Below, piece after piece: positions 22,237 through 34,382 of a stretch of 64,000 nt of DNA. Position 1 is the first letter of the stretch; each line of letters opens with the position of its first letter. The translations under genes and the position numbers were made by a program. This stretch comes from Hysterium pulicare CBS 123377 (Eukaryota; Ascomycota; Dothideomycetes; Hysteriales; Hysteriaceae): NCBI GenBank assembly GCA_000467715.1, contig AJFK01001064.1, positions 1 to 64,000 of the forward strand, read 5' to 3'. Under the pieces are notes generated by a model that ran no database searches, was not told where the DNA came from, and saw nothing but the letters and a program-made list of their open reading frames with translations.

Positions 22237-24513
22237 ACTTGATAAAGCAAGAACTCTTTGAAGGTAGATATGCAAGTACACTATCTATGAATATGATTGG
22301 TTGATTGAGATTTGACTCCCGGAACGATTATTTGATTACGGAAGACGCTGCACGCTTTTCTGGAGGATGCGGTGCGGCGCAGACTATGACCCAACTGTAT
22401 TTCTCACCTCTTTTCTACCATAACCCTACGGGTTTTGCTTCATAATTAGTTATAGTTGTTTTAGTATAGGTAATTATTCTAGTTTATCTATATAGATTAG
22501 GTATTTTTTTTAGTTTTTCTTATATAAATTTTATAATATTCTATTATAATAGAAAGAATTTAATTAAATAAGATATTTAGTAGTTTATAAAGAGTTTTAA
22601 TATTATAATAATTTATTATTTTCTAGTTTACTATACTACTTATAAATCTACTTAAGTTTATATAGTAAGTCTACTTAGTTAGTAAAAGAGAAAGAGAGAA
22701 AGAGAAAGAAAGAGAAAGAAAGAGAAAGAGAGAAAAAGAAAGAGAGAGAAAAAAAGAAAGAAAAAAAGAAAGAAAGAGAGAGAAGAATATTAAAATTATA
22801 TTGAAAGGAATAATCTAATAAATTATAGTAAGTTATAGTTTTATAGAAAGGAAAACTAGTAGGGAAGCTAGTAGATCAGTAGTTGCGGATGGAGTCGGTA
22901 TGTTTAGGGAAATGCCCATATCTGGTTCACAGAATGTCTAAGTCACTTCCGGTGTACCGGCGTGAGAGATTCAAAGCTGACCTTTCATAGTATAGCAAGA
23001 ACATGCCAAGTCCTTGTTGAACTTCTCCTCTCGATGCCGCCGGAGCCGAGTAAGCGACATGATTCATTGATAGGTTATCCCATCAAATGACACGTTCTCA
23101 AGTCTTTGAGAGATTTCTACCAACCCGGCGTAGGACGGTGCAGACTTGCCTTTGTTAAACATCAAAAGCACGTTATTCCTTCCATCTATGGCATAGTGTT
23201 TACCTCTCATGTAGAACAGGGCCTTATGATGCAATGATTTAGATGAGGGGATCGATTTTGGCGCTAGGGATTAGGTTGCCACATCTAATAGACACTAGAG
23301 TAGAGGTAGTGGATCCCTCTAGTTGGATCCTAAATTATGGTGGATTGGATTGAGGCGGCTAGTTTATAGATTGGATTAGATTAGACCTTGCTGGCGCTCT
23401 TAAAGCTCTAGGACCTTTAAGGCTTTAAGCCTCTTAAACGTGATTGAAACGCTAAGATTTGCTATTTTTAGTATATTATAAAACACCTGGATAGCATGGA
23501 ATTAGCTATATATTAATGGATTCAAATGGGAAATTAGCTTGATAAGGTGGATTTGACGCTCAATTCACTCCATTGCGAGCACTGTTTTTACCAGGTGGGC
23601 CTAAAAAGTCTGCGGGCGACAACGTTCTTCCAGGTCCAATTAGGCTAGAAAATCCTCCAAGCCAGGATGTAAGGCCCATGGCTTGGAATATTGTCAGTAA
23701 GAGGCAACTGTGACTAAATCTCTGCTCTTCGTACATGCCGCTCGTTGCTATGGCCAATTGACTTTTTCAGTGACCCTTCCCATTAGTAGGAGAAGCAGGA
23801 GGGGAGTATGGTGCGGGAGCGGACTCTACATCGGTCTGTAATTGGGAGGTAACAATACGTTAGGGGGGGATTCGCTTTAATATCGAAAGCTTAAACGCAC
23901 CTACGTCGGTTGAAGGCTTCTAGGAACTAGACCCAATTTCCATGAAACTTCAGATGTGTCCTAAGAAATTTGTTGGTATAATCATCACGTAACGCATTTA
24001 TCGAGAAACGTTTATATGTTCTGCGACAAAGTCCTCCTCCGACTAAGACAGTCGCTCCCTAAGACAATCTGCGATTAGGTTTAGTGAATCTTATCTCGGA
24101 AGAGGCTGCCTATTTAAGAGATATAAGTGTAATCAACTGTATTCTTGTCCCCACTTCTTTGAACGAGAGTGCTCTCTTGCAAACATTCGACATGGACTGT
24201 CACCCAGATCAAGTGAGCTTAAGAGAACGTGGACGCTTTAGTGCCGGTAAGTTTTAAGTGGTCCTTTATTTAAGATCTAAATAAAAAGAGACAGCACGGC
24301 AGCACCTCTCAACGATGGAGGATTGGCGACATCATTTAATATCTAATATTCAACTATTCTTCGACTCGATGAGAGTCCATAGAAGGGGGTTGCAGGTCTC
24401 CAATAAAATCAATTCTCTAAATAATGTGAATACTCAAACGTGTGGGTGACTGCCTAAACTTGACCTATTTCTCCCGTGCGTTGATACTAGATTCCTTACA
24501 GGAGTTCCATTCC
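22237..24513. other. TA-rich, gene-free tract with RIP-like composition
   Basis: About 2.3 kb without a supported gene. Sequence from about 22440 to 22680 is almost pure A and T with abundant TpA. The 23260-23560 part is also rich in TTAGATT/CTAGT words, as in RIP-altered repeat relics. A frame at 23560-23757 on the minus strand has no motif. No terminal repeats or transposase remnants could be identified. Confidence 0.6.
22682..22790. repeat. GA-rich polypurine microsatellite
   Basis: About 110 bases consisting only of A and G on the plus strand apart from the edges, built from GAAA, GAGA and GAAAGA units, set within the TA-rich tract. Such homopurine runs can form triplex structures and are prone to slippage. 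Confidence 0.9.
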
Positions 24514-25217
24514 TTAAGGAAATTCCTGCCCAATAACCGTACTCGTGTTCGTGGCAAACACCTTACTAATCTTCATCCCTACATAAAACTCCCCAGGATT
24601 CGGGCTATCGCTGACAGTTTCACTAGCAACGAAGATACTGTTCTGCAGATTCGCATACTTCTCGCTGCCTCCTCGAAATGTCGGTGTCCAGACTAGCCGT
24701 CGTTAGTGGTGCATCCTCGATGACCCACGTCCTTCAACTTACCAGAGTAAACGGCACCATAAGGAATTGCAAGACCAGAAGTTTTATTCGTGGCCACAAT
24801 CGAGACCAGCGTGGAATCTGGGTACTGGATCCCCGTGGCGATCATCTGGAACGGTGCGGAACCATCATCTGGGACCACTAGGCCATTCAAACCAGGGCGC
24901 GATATGCCATCGGATGGGTCACTAGTAAGGTAGTCCTCACCGTGGAGGAATCTTGCAGTGAAACTGGGTTGGAACTGCATGTGTGTTAGAAGAAGTAGAG
25001 AGACGGGAGCACGTGAAGGCTTACGCCTGGCTCGGAACGAAGCGTTGCAGTGGTGACTTCGCCGAGTGCAAGAGAGCCTCCGGTGGAGAGATTGCCGAGA
25101 TCTTCTACAACTTTTACGGTAGCCTAAGTAAAGTCAAAGGAGCTCCAGTAATGAGACCGGTGGTGGAGAACTCACGTTCCAGAATAGAGCAGGGACAAGG
25201 TAATTGAAGGGCTGCAT
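24514..25217 (-). CDS. DUF3237-family protein, 183 aa
   Basis: Four exons, 25217-25176, 25123-25025, 24974-24743 and 24692-24514, join in phase through introns of 49-52 bp with GTGAGT, GTAAGC and GTAAGT donors. The first exon is only 14 codons (MQPFNYLVPALFWN). The protein shows the order expected of DUF3237 barrels: VKVVEDLGNLSTGG, ARFLHGEDYLTSDPSDG, MIATGIQYPDS, and the closing VWTPTFRGGSEKYANLQNSI followed by FVASETV and EFYVGMKISKVF. Bacterial DUF3237 proteins are small barrel proteins of uncertain enzymatic role; some fungal ones sit in secondary-metabolite clusters. Here it lies about 0.7 kb upstream of, and divergent from, a secreted beta-propeller gene. The first residues are hydrophobic, and secretion is possible but not clear. 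Confidence 0.85.
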
Positions 25218-25953
25218 TTTCAGTCGAAGGGATGGAACTGATGTGATGAGACAAGGAGTCCAAACCCCGACGTTCAACTACTTATACTGCATTATTCTTC
25301 CAAGAGCTGACCTCACGGGCGTCGTATTGCCGTTGTGAGGTCATTAGAAGGCTTTTTAGCTGATTACATATTCTTCGCATGCTCCTAATTGACGTCGGCG
25401 GCGGTAAAAGTGAGTGTTTGACCGGAATCGGAGACTGATTCGGCCGTCATCCCTCCGAAGTGACATGTTGAGGAGCGTCGGGTTGCGGGGATAGATAGAG
25501 TTCATTGGATGAAAATCGCAGCATGATTCGGTCATGTTGGGTGTATGATTGTATTTAGTAAAGTAAGCAATGCAAGATGGTGTAGTGGATTTAAGCATAT
25601 TCCGTTCCTGACGTTGGCGCCCCATGGCTCTTCCCGTCGTCTCGGGTTCGGCTGCGGGAGAATGCCGCTAAGCCTATTCCAACGGCAATTGTTACTGATT
25701 GGGAAGACTTCAGGAACAACGCCATGGTTTGTAAGAGCAACATTCGCATTCCTTGCACTTGTGTCAGCAAAATAAAAGATGTCATCATGGGGCCAGGCTT
25801 AGTGTTGACTGCTGAATCGCTTCGGCAGTACCCTCTGTCGTAGAGACTTCCATCGAATAGTACTTAGCAGACAACCGTGCCCGTTCATTTTGTTTCGATC
25901 CTTTCACCCCAGGAAAATACTCAGGGTCTCAAGCTCCTGGGCCTTGTTCGATT
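25218..25953. other. divergent promoter region
   Basis: About 0.74 kb between the starts of the DUF3237 gene and the SMP-30-like gene, which point away from each other; a shared regulatory region is plausible. Open frames within it have no motif. Confidence 0.5.
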
Positions 25954-26991
25954 ATGAGGGCCTTGAATTTACTTTTGTACCTGGCTTGTGCCACCATACT
26001 TGCTTTCTGTCGTCCTCTTCTCAATGATTCCGCAGTAGGCGTGGCCTGGACCTTCCCTAATGGCACCTGGATCGAAAATCTAGCCGTAAGGCAAAACGGT
26101 CAAGTTTTGTGCACGTCACTTACTGCAGCGGCACTATATCTAGTCGACCCCTTTGAGCATACGGCGACATTGGTTCACCAATTCGACTCGGATGAGGATC
26201 TGCTTGGAATCGCCGAAGTTGCAAATGATGTATTCGTCTTCGTTTCGGCCAATATCTCTTTCACGACCAGCACTGCCTGGCCGGGGTCTGCTAAGCTTTG
26301 GATGATCGATATGGGAGCCTGGGAGATGGTACGTCGAATAAGTTTCACATTGACCAACTCAAGTTAACGGACACCTTAGGACACGCCTGATTCGGTACGT
26401 TTGGTTGCCAATCTACCGGATGTAGGTCTTCCCGATGGGGTTGTGTCACTGCCAAGTTATCCAGGCGTCGTACTTCTCGCGGATGCTTCCAAGGGAATCC
26501 TATGGAAAATTGATGCTTGGTCCGGTGATCATTCCATTGCTTTACAGGACGACTTCCTGCTCCCCAATAATACGGCGCTTCCACTCGGTATTGATGGTAT
26601 CCACATCTGGAACAACTACCTTTACTTCACCAATCTCGCCAGAAGTGCGTTTGCTCGAGTGGCACTTAGCCAAGGTGGCAGTATTGCTGGTACGATTGAA
26701 AATATCGCGACCACAACATTTGGAGATGACTTCGCACTCTCGGAAGACGGAACTGCATATGTGGTTGGAGACAACACTCTGTACAGGGTTGGGCTGGATG
26801 GAACGACCAATATACTTGCAGGTGGACCAAATGACACTGCTTTGGAGGGAGCCACATCAGCTCAGTTTGGACGAACACGTCTGGACCAGAACGTCTTATA
26901 CATTGGGACTAACGGAGGGCTTCTGGCCCCTGCGCGCGGAGAGATACATGGAGGTCAAGTGCTTGCCATCAACGTTGGCTTGTTTGAATGA
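25954..26991 (+). CDS. secreted SMP-30/gluconolactonase-like beta-propeller, 328 aa
   Basis: Two exons, 25954-26328 and 26380-26991, join in phase across a 51 bp intron (GTACGT donor, CTTAG acceptor). Residues 1-19 (MRALNLLLYLACATILAFC) form a signal peptide. The rest shows evenly spaced blades of a six-bladed propeller: IENLAVRQNGQVLCTSL, LVDPFEH, GLPDGVVSLPSYPGVVLLAD, LWKIDAWSGD, GIDGIHIWNNYLYFTN, DDFALSEDGTAYVVGDNTLY and LYIGTNGGL. This is the layout of fungal secreted SMP-30/strictosidine-synthase-like proteins, whose relatives hydrolyse lactones or related esters. Metal ligands cannot be assigned with certainty. Its neighbours (DUF3237, FAD monooxygenase) suggest a shared metabolic role, by inference. 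Confidence 0.88.
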
Positions 26992-27064
26992 GCGTTTCCA
27001 GCTAAGATGAGTGGAAATGAAGGTAGTACTTATAGATTACTTCTGTAAACTTCCATCCGCATTA

Positions 27065-28574
27065 CTACAAATTCTCGACTTGCTCGAGGGCCTTTCGAAC
27101 TTCTTCATGAGCGGACCACGCATACAAACGTTTATCGATGTCTCCGAGCATCATTTTCCCTAGTAAATAGTAAGTAATACCGCAGTGAAAGTCAAAGAGA
27201 CCTTGGGCACTAAATACTCACCAAAACTTGGATATTTGTTCAGCAGCCAGATAAAAAGATACATGAAATACTCCTGGATGATGCCTTTGTTCGCTTTTCC
27301 ACCGTCAAGCTTCTTTCCATGCGCCACGATCTCTGAGACACGCGGTTTGCGAATATCATAGAACAGTTTGATGGACAATGCGATCGCATCCCCTTCTTTC
27401 TGTCCGTCATAATGCTCTGTAAGGCTATAGCTGCGTGTAAGAGTCTTAGACAGTAAAAGAGCAACTGTTTGAGAGTCTTCCAGACCCTGTGAAGCTCCTT
27501 GTCCAGTAGTGGGACTCATCGCGTGAGCTGCATCACCAATGAGCACGATGCGTTTCTCTCCCCAGCTAGGAAGCTCTGGGAGCACCCAAGTAGGATATAT
27601 TGATTCGACATCCGCTTTCTTCACAATATCTTGTATCACTGGATCTTTCCAGTGCTTATGGCGTTCGTGTAGAGCCTGTTTAATCATTGCGGAATCAAGG
27701 TTCGTCGACGAAGGCATCGAGTTTGTTTCGAATGTTGACCACCACATCAACCTACGCGCTGATGTTGGGGCGCCGCTGGAATACCCAAAGAATCCGTTGC
27801 TACCGAAAGTAAAAACCATAGCTTGATTATCGCAGACGAAGTCGGGGATGGGTCCATCAAGAAAACCTCCGACGCCCGTCAAGCCTCTAGAGCAGGAATT
27901 AGTAAGTCATCAACAAGAAATACACTGGAAGCCACTGACGTGTAGATTGGAGCACGGCCATCATCTTCTCCAAACAAAGCTTTCCTCACAACACTCTTCA
28001 CCCCATCAGCGCCGATTACAAGATCTGCCACCTCCTCCCCTTCTTTTCCATCAGCATCGATAAAATCGACCACTACCTTCTCTTGCCCTTCATTTTTGAC
28101 GCCCAAAACACGCCGATACTGCACAACTTCCTGGCCAACCTTCTTCATCATAATCTCCCAAAGGCCATGTCTCGAGCTACTGATACAAACCTCCTCCGGC
28201 TCCTCATCTTTCCTCACACTGCGATCTCCAGTTCGTTGCATCCCAAGAAACCATCCATTCGCACCCTTGAATACAAAGTGCTCAGCGGGGAACCCCTGTG
28301 CCGCTATGGCATCACGCAAGCCGACATCCAAGTCACGGAGAACTCGCATGCCGTTAGGAGAAACACCGAGGCCACCACCAACTATCTCTGTCGACGTAGA
28401 GAGCGATTCAAGGCTGGTAGACGCATGAGGTGAGGAAGTTGGCCCGGTTCGCGGCGGATGGGATTCATATATTGTGATAGAATGGGAGCCAGATGGAGGC
28501 GCTGGAAGGTGCTTGCGGAGGTAGAGGTAAGTTGAAAGTCCCGATATTCCGGCCCCAACAATGATAATCTTCAT
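27065..28574 (-). CDS. FAD-dependent monooxygenase, salicylate-hydroxylase-like, 464 aa
   Basis: Three exons, 28574-27940, 27886-27222 and 27159-27065, join in phase through introns of 53 and 62 bp. The N-terminal Rossmann motif GAGISG lies at residues 7-12, followed by TIYESH at the end of the second strand. DLVIGADGVKSVVR, the DG motif, is at about residues 190-203. The FAD-phosphate motif GDAAHAMSPTTGQGAS starts at residue 329. The C-terminal exon gives GKMMLGDIDKRLYAW. These features and the length fit class A flavoprotein monooxygenases acting on aromatic or polyketide substrates. The gene is convergent with the SMP-30-like gene (73 bp apart) and lies close to a DAO-type oxidoreductase. 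Confidence 0.92.
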
Positions 28575-29482
28575 TTTGGGTGTCCTCTAGATAGTCCTAA
28601 TTGATGATACAGCAGATGTTGAGAAGTAGTGTCGCCAGTCGTTAATAACGGCCGTGAATGAACGATGGTCCTCCGCGGCGTTTACGAACTTCTTATGTCT
28701 CACGAGAGAATCAGGGAGCAATCTACATTTTAGCACAAAGATTAAAAGATTGAGGCAACGCGTCAAGCGCCGCAGTAGAATAATGAATGCAAAATGAATG
28801 CGAAGGGAATGCGAAGGGGAGACGCGTTCAAAGTCTAGCCCAAGCGAATACGAGTCAGCCACCGGCGAGAGGATATGACGTCAAACGTCGTCCACCAAGG
28901 GTTGAGGTACCTTAGAACATTTCCACTGACATTCCCTGGTTGTAATTCAATTCAGGCTGGATCTCGAACGACCTCAGTAACACCCAAAATTATGCTCGGG
29001 ATTAATTATGTCCGTGGAAGTCATGTAGTTCATGTCATAGCACAGGTTCCGGAGCATCTCTCAGGTCGAGAAGATCAGACGAACATGCCTATGAATGTCG
29101 AGCCTTCAAATCAGCATACTACCTATATGCAGTTATCTTATTGGGAAAGGCTCTATAGCCAGAATGGTCTACGGGAAAATGAAGACGTAGACTTGACCAC
29201 ATTAGTCGTAGACTAGGATAGTGAGCAAGTATCTTGGTGAGTCACTATCTTATACGGAGGCTAACTACGGAGCAAGTGTCATGAAGTCTTGTCAACACTT
29301 TGCCGAGTCATTATTCGCGCAAACAAGAAACCTCAGCTGCTGCGCAATACGCTTCCTATCACTATAATCTATCTACATTCTAAAGAAATAGTACAGTATC
29401 GATCAGACTCCGGCATTACGAATATCTTATCCCACATCCATCTGTCGTCTCAGCATTTGCTTTTGCAGCGCGGTTATTCAAT
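28575..29482. other. divergent promoter region
   Basis: About 0.9 kb between the divergent FAD monooxygenase and DAO oxidoreductase genes. No supported gene; open frames around 28587-28862 and 28875-29216 lack motifs. Confidence 0.5.
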
Positions 29483-30767
29483 ATGTGCATTAGTCGCCAG
29501 ACTCCAGTTAAGGAGGTCGTCCCTCCCAATCCTGATAAAGGTTCCACCGTAATCGTAGGCGCCGGTATTGTCGGACTTTCAACAGCACTCCAATTGGCAT
29601 TATCCGACCGGGCAGAAGCTGTTGACCGTTCAATAACGGTCATTGAGGTCCAAGATACTGTTTTTGGAGCTGCTTCGTCGACCAACTCAGGCTGTCTAAT
29701 CCCTACCGAAGTAGGCGATGGATTAAAGACACTGGCCGAATATTCGTACAAGATGTATCTAAGTCTTGCAGAAGACGATGATTTCCGAGACATGACAGGT
29801 TTAAGGGATCACTCTACTTTCACCATTAGCCGTGGTAGTGGTCAGGGTCAGCATGCACTTCCATCCTGGCTTCAAACGAACGCAGACTGGAATGCTGAAT
29901 TAGAGCCACATAGCGGAGCCTCTGCAATTCTGTAGGTCCTCAGTTATAGTATCACAGGCGAAATCATTAACATATCTCAGCAACCCAATAGCACTAGGCA
30001 AATGGCTGAAGTCTCGCTGCGAAGAACTCGGCGTCAGAATCAAAACATCAACCGAGCTGCGTTCCGTACAACTCTCTCCAACGCACTCTGTGAAACTGGT
30101 CGTATGCCTTTCAAGCACTGGCTTAGAATACACAGTTCCTGCCTCAAATCTCATCCTCACTGCGGGGCCTTGGACAGCGAGACTGTATGATGCGCTATTC
30201 CCATCTTCAGATGTAGCTCTTGATTTTACACCAATCGCTGGAGACTACCTCATCTTCAAGGACCATTTGCCCCTTACGGATAAATCCTTATCAGGCGTCA
30301 TTTTAGATGCGATAGTGGGCCATAAGCTTGAATTTGTGGCTAGGAATGATGGAACTATATGGGCTTGCGCGCAGGTTAACAAATCGGCCATCCTTCCCTG
30401 TGCCGGGAAAAGTTCCCCTCCGGATCCACACATGATATCTAAACTACTGGACTACACGCTTCGTTTTATCAACACATCAGAAACCGCTCGCATGAATGAG
30501 GGATTGCCACAAGTCGAAATTCTCACCAAAGGAAGAGGCTTCCGCCCCTCTACCAAATCGGCACTTCCGGTAATAGCTGCAGTGCCCCGGTCCAGATTGT
30601 CTGGTGACTCGGCTGCGCATACTATGGATGAGCGCTCGGGGGTTTTCATTTGCTCCGGACATGGCTCGTATGGCATCCTGCTTGGAGTCGGAAGCGGGAA
30701 GCTGATGAGCCAAATTGTGCTAGGCCAGAGCCCAGATATAGACATCTCCGGCTTCGACTTGCATTAA
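29483..30767 (+). CDS. DAO-family FAD-dependent oxidoreductase, 411 aa
   Basis: Two exons, 29483-29931 and 29981-30767, join in phase across a 49 bp intron (GTAGGT donor, TCTCAG acceptor). The Rossmann motif GAGIVG is at residues 26-31, with VIEVQD closing the second strand. TNSGCLIP, NPIALGKWLKSRCEELGV and SNLILTAGPWTARL follow, the latter being the typical VLAAGPWS-type segment of the D-amino-acid oxidase/glycine oxidase fold. The C-terminal FICSGHGSYGILLGVGSGKLM matches the conserved flavin-covering motif (GH-GYGI-G-GSGK). Fungal relatives with this ending are often annotated as FAD-dependent oxidoreductases similar to YeaT/TDA3. The substrate is probably an amine or imino acid, but unknown. 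Confidence 0.9.
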
Positions 30768-32226
30768 TACAAGTCATAAAGGAAGTAGGTCGGAACCTTC
30801 ACGCAAGTTATATGCTTTCTCGAAAGATGTCTCAGCTTCTTCTGACCCCCCCAACTTTTGAAGTGTTTTCGCCAGCATGCGAGTACCACTAGGCAACGTT
30901 TTGATGGAGATCAAAGTATACTGTTTGGAAATATAGTATAGATCTCGAGTATTCCAACGGAGATAGGCACTTTCGGGCTATTGAATCGAAGCTCCAATCA
31001 GTTCATACAAAGTACGACATGAATTTACGTAGCTTGCTTTGCATCATCTTAATGGAGATATAGGGATTCTTCAGTCTCGTACAATAAGTCCTCTTCAAAG
31101 TTGAAATTTCTATCTTTGTTCATCTAAGAGAAGTTGACTGAAAGGATTCTCTTGAGAGAAGCAGCGAGGTGAGCATTATCCCTAGGCTCAGATCTGTTCG
31201 AACAAGGGACTGCCGTTAGATTCCAGTTAAAGCAGCCTAGAACTTTACGGATTCGACAACCACAAATCTGTCTCGGTCTCTCCAGACATCCGATCTGTGC
31301 AGCCTTCCCTGAATAGCTTATACGGGATATTATCCCAGTCAAGGTAGACAAGAATATCAAGTATGAACCTCAACTCACATCATACAGCCGCCCCAAGCAA
31401 CTGCCAACGTTGCATGACAGTCGTCCACGGGAAGAGTGGAAATCGCTGTAGAGCTTTTTCGGTCCCGAAGGAGCGTTTCAAAGCCAAGTATAGATGAGTC
31501 ACCCTTCTAAATGCAATCTACAACTCGACTGAGTGCCCAAGTATAGTTGTGCCATAGCACCCATACAATCAGCTTCAATCATCCCAATACGCCCCCTCCA
31601 AAAACATTTCCCCTTCAATTTCTAGGCTGACCGTCTCCTGTAGCTGACTTCTCAGGCGGATTCGCCGTATGGCTCGCCAGCAAAGAGGCCGCGTTTCTCC
31701 ATGGCCGTGTTGTCTAGGCGACCTGGGACGTAGACGAGTTGACCAGAGGTGACGTGCGCAAGCGTATAGACGAAGACCATTACTTTTTGAGGGTTTCAGT
31801 AGCGGGATTGAAGGAGGGAATGCTGGCTTGAAGTTATGACTTGTTAGAGCATGTCTCGTAGGAGTGACACAATACATGGCCAAGATTAACCGTAGAGACT
31901 ACTGACCTTCTACTTTATTGACCCTTGTGACGTTTCTCATAATTGCTGTTGTACCCTACAACAGGAGTATTCACACCCCTTACGACTAGTACGCCTTCAG
32001 AATTAAGCATTTTTCTGGAGACGCAACGTTCGGGTGTTTCTCTTGGTATCAGAAAGCGCAATCGCATGAGCAAAGTCGTGGTATGGCAAAGGGTGCCTCA
32101 AGCTGGGATAAGAGAAACATCTTCTAGAAGCCATGGCCAAGTTTGAACAGGCGGTGGAGGCGTAAGTAAGTTGCTACGCCGAATAGCAGCGAAAGTGTCT
32201 AGTATACGAATCAAAGTGTCTTTAAT
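30768..32226. other. intergenic, possible small gene fragment near 31605-31800
   Basis: About 1.46 kb. On the minus strand near 31655-31795 a frame reads MVFVYTLAHVTSGQLVYVPG and continues to a stop; it looks protein-like but no family or neighbouring exon could be found. The rest shows nothing recognisable. Confidence 0.4.
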
Positions 32227-34382
32227 TTATGACTGGCCACGCCGGCGGAAGATGCCTCGTCGCCGAGAAGCAGTCGCCTCATCAGAAAGTTCTGAAATCT
32301 CCTGCCAATGCCCACTGGGTTGTTGATGACAAGGCAAGCAAAAGATACCCTGGGATGTTCGTGCATGCGTGTTTTCGATCTTCCGCTGGCACTTTCGGCA
32401 TTTGAAGCATTTTGCGCAGAATGCTTGCCCACCACTGAGAACAGCAAAGTCTTCAATGATCTCTGTGCAAGCATTGCAGACGTAGGTGCAATATGGGCAT
32501 ACAAGAGAGCCATTTCCAAGGAACAGAACATCTGCATCCGAGTCGAGAACCATGCCGCAGGCGTTACATTGAAAGCATTCGGCATGCCATCGGAATTCCA
32601 CTACAACAGTTGCATCATTAGCGAACATAATACATATGTGTTACGATTAAATAACAATTGGGGGTTCAATGGTAAAGGGCTCAAGCCCATTTCATAAAGC
32701 TGCTTATTGTAATCGTCCACAGTGGGTGTCATTATTCGTCGTACTGCGGACTTCCATGGCCGTAGAAGTCTGCTTAGATGCTATCCTATATGCTACTTTC
32801 CGGATAAGCATAAGAACGGGAACTTGCTCCAGTCTGAATCGGCTCTGTAGGATGCTGATAAAGAAGACGGTAGATGCAGACCCATCCTCCGAAACGACGA
32901 ATTGTGACACCCGTGTGGTCCAAGCCTCATGATTTGGGCGTGTCGGTCTCTATGGATTCAGTGAGATTTCTAGGATGATAAGAACTAACCTAATTCTAAG
33001 ACGGTGCCTTCCTTTAGAGCCTCGCCGCAACCATTGCATGGATGTAGAGTTTGCTCGTTATGTTCCAGGGACAGTGGTTCTCTTTGCTCCATATCTATTT
33101 GAACCTGCAGATCAATACAGTGTGTTTGTGGACTATCTTGTCGCTCTGACTCCAGTAGATCGTCCGTCAAGTAGTTCGCCACTTCTTTAGAACCCGTAGG
33201 TGTAGTAATGCGGCTAGAGTCTTTCGTGGAGGCATTGGTGGCATCGGCGAGTATCGCTGTCCGCACAGACGTGTTATCGCTTTCATCAATACTCTTGGCA
33301 GGATCGCCGCCTTGCAACAGGCGTGGTTCTACAGCCAGCTCTTCTCCAGTCTCGTGCATCTCTCCGACTTGTACAATGGACTGACTATGTGTCCAAAAAC
33401 CTGTTGTTTCAGGGGTTTTGTGCAGGTTAGGACTGCCAAAAACATAGTTATCATGATCCCTAAGATCTTTAGGGTAAAGAGGCAATGCGATGACAGATAC
33501 AACAGAAATGTCTGCAAGGCTTAGGCCAGAGAAGACAGACCATGCATTTGTCCTCACTGCGGAACTCGCAAACGAACGGTCGCAAGGATAATCTTGCGTC
33601 CTTCTATAAACATAAGACGCTTCGAGATCGTCGTCAAATGTGAACCGAAGAGCGACTGCTTCGGAAAGAACTGCGCTGTTGCGATTGTATGAATGAAGTG
33701 TTGTCACCGTCTCGGTATCGTCCTCAGCGGTGTAGAAGCTCTGCCTATGCCTCGTAAGTGTGCTCCTGGCATCGTAAGCATCTTCTAAGCTCCTTAGACG
33801 CCTAGCCAGATCATGGTCGCTTTCCAGAAGTCGCTCAATGAGAGTCTGGAGTGATTGTTGGGATTGAGCAGCTTCAAGATCGGATCCACTGCGGCGCGAA
33901 CATGTTTAGTTGTTGATAGGTAAGGGTTGAATATGGTGAACAAACCACTGTAGAATATTAAGCATCAATGTTATTGATGACTTATGCCTTTGAAGCCTCT
34001 CAATGATCTTTGCTGCCTTACTCTCCACTTTCATCCATCTTAATCGTGAGCGGAAAGGAAATTTTGCGTTTCTTAATGAGAGAGCGTGTAGGTCTACAAT
34101 GGCGTCCAACTCGGAGAAGGTACAAACTGTCTCCGTCAATGTGATTATAAGCTCGTCGAGCTTTATCAGTGCAGTGCGTCGAGGTGGTGCTGATGCGAGG
34201 TTCTGAAGGAAATTCTGCAGCGATGAGACCGCGTTGTGTACGTCGTTGATCTCGTGAGTCAAGGCTGAGATGACTTTGCGCGCTTCTTTTACGTCTAAGG
34301 CGATTGAATGAAGGACTGACAATACTTTGCTGGCCGCGGCGAGAATGCCAACAATGGATGCAGCTACACTTAGCGGATCCAT
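32227..34382 (-). CDS. protein with fungal STAND-type N-terminal domain and two LIM domains, 569 aa
   Basis: Three exons, 34382-33946, 33888-32990 and 32600-32227, join in phase. The first intron is 57 bp; the second is 389 bp, unusually long for this window. Residues 1-145 (MDPLSVAASIVGILAAASKV) match the helical domain found at the N-terminus of fungal STAND/NLR-like proteins. A helical stretch (SDLEAAQSQQSLQTLIERLL) and the block AWSVFSGLSLADISVVSVIA precede a disordered acidic region. Two LIM zinc-binding domains end the protein: ligands C430/C433, H451/C454, C457/C460, C480/C483, then C487/C490, C507/C510, C513/C516, C533/C536. LIM domains bind proteins rather than DNA. This domain combination recurs in ascomycetes as an uncharacterised signalling or scaffold protein. 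Confidence 0.88.

Noticed and set aside
23560-23757. 65-codon minus-strand frame containing TSWLGGFSSLIGPGRT
   Set aside because: No motif, start context or neighbour exon; lies in RIP-like sequence.
31605-31800. Protein-like frame beginning MVFVYTLAHVTSGQLVYVPG on the minus strand
   Set aside because: Only about 43 codons, with no recognised family, no signal and no exon to join; not enough to call a gene.
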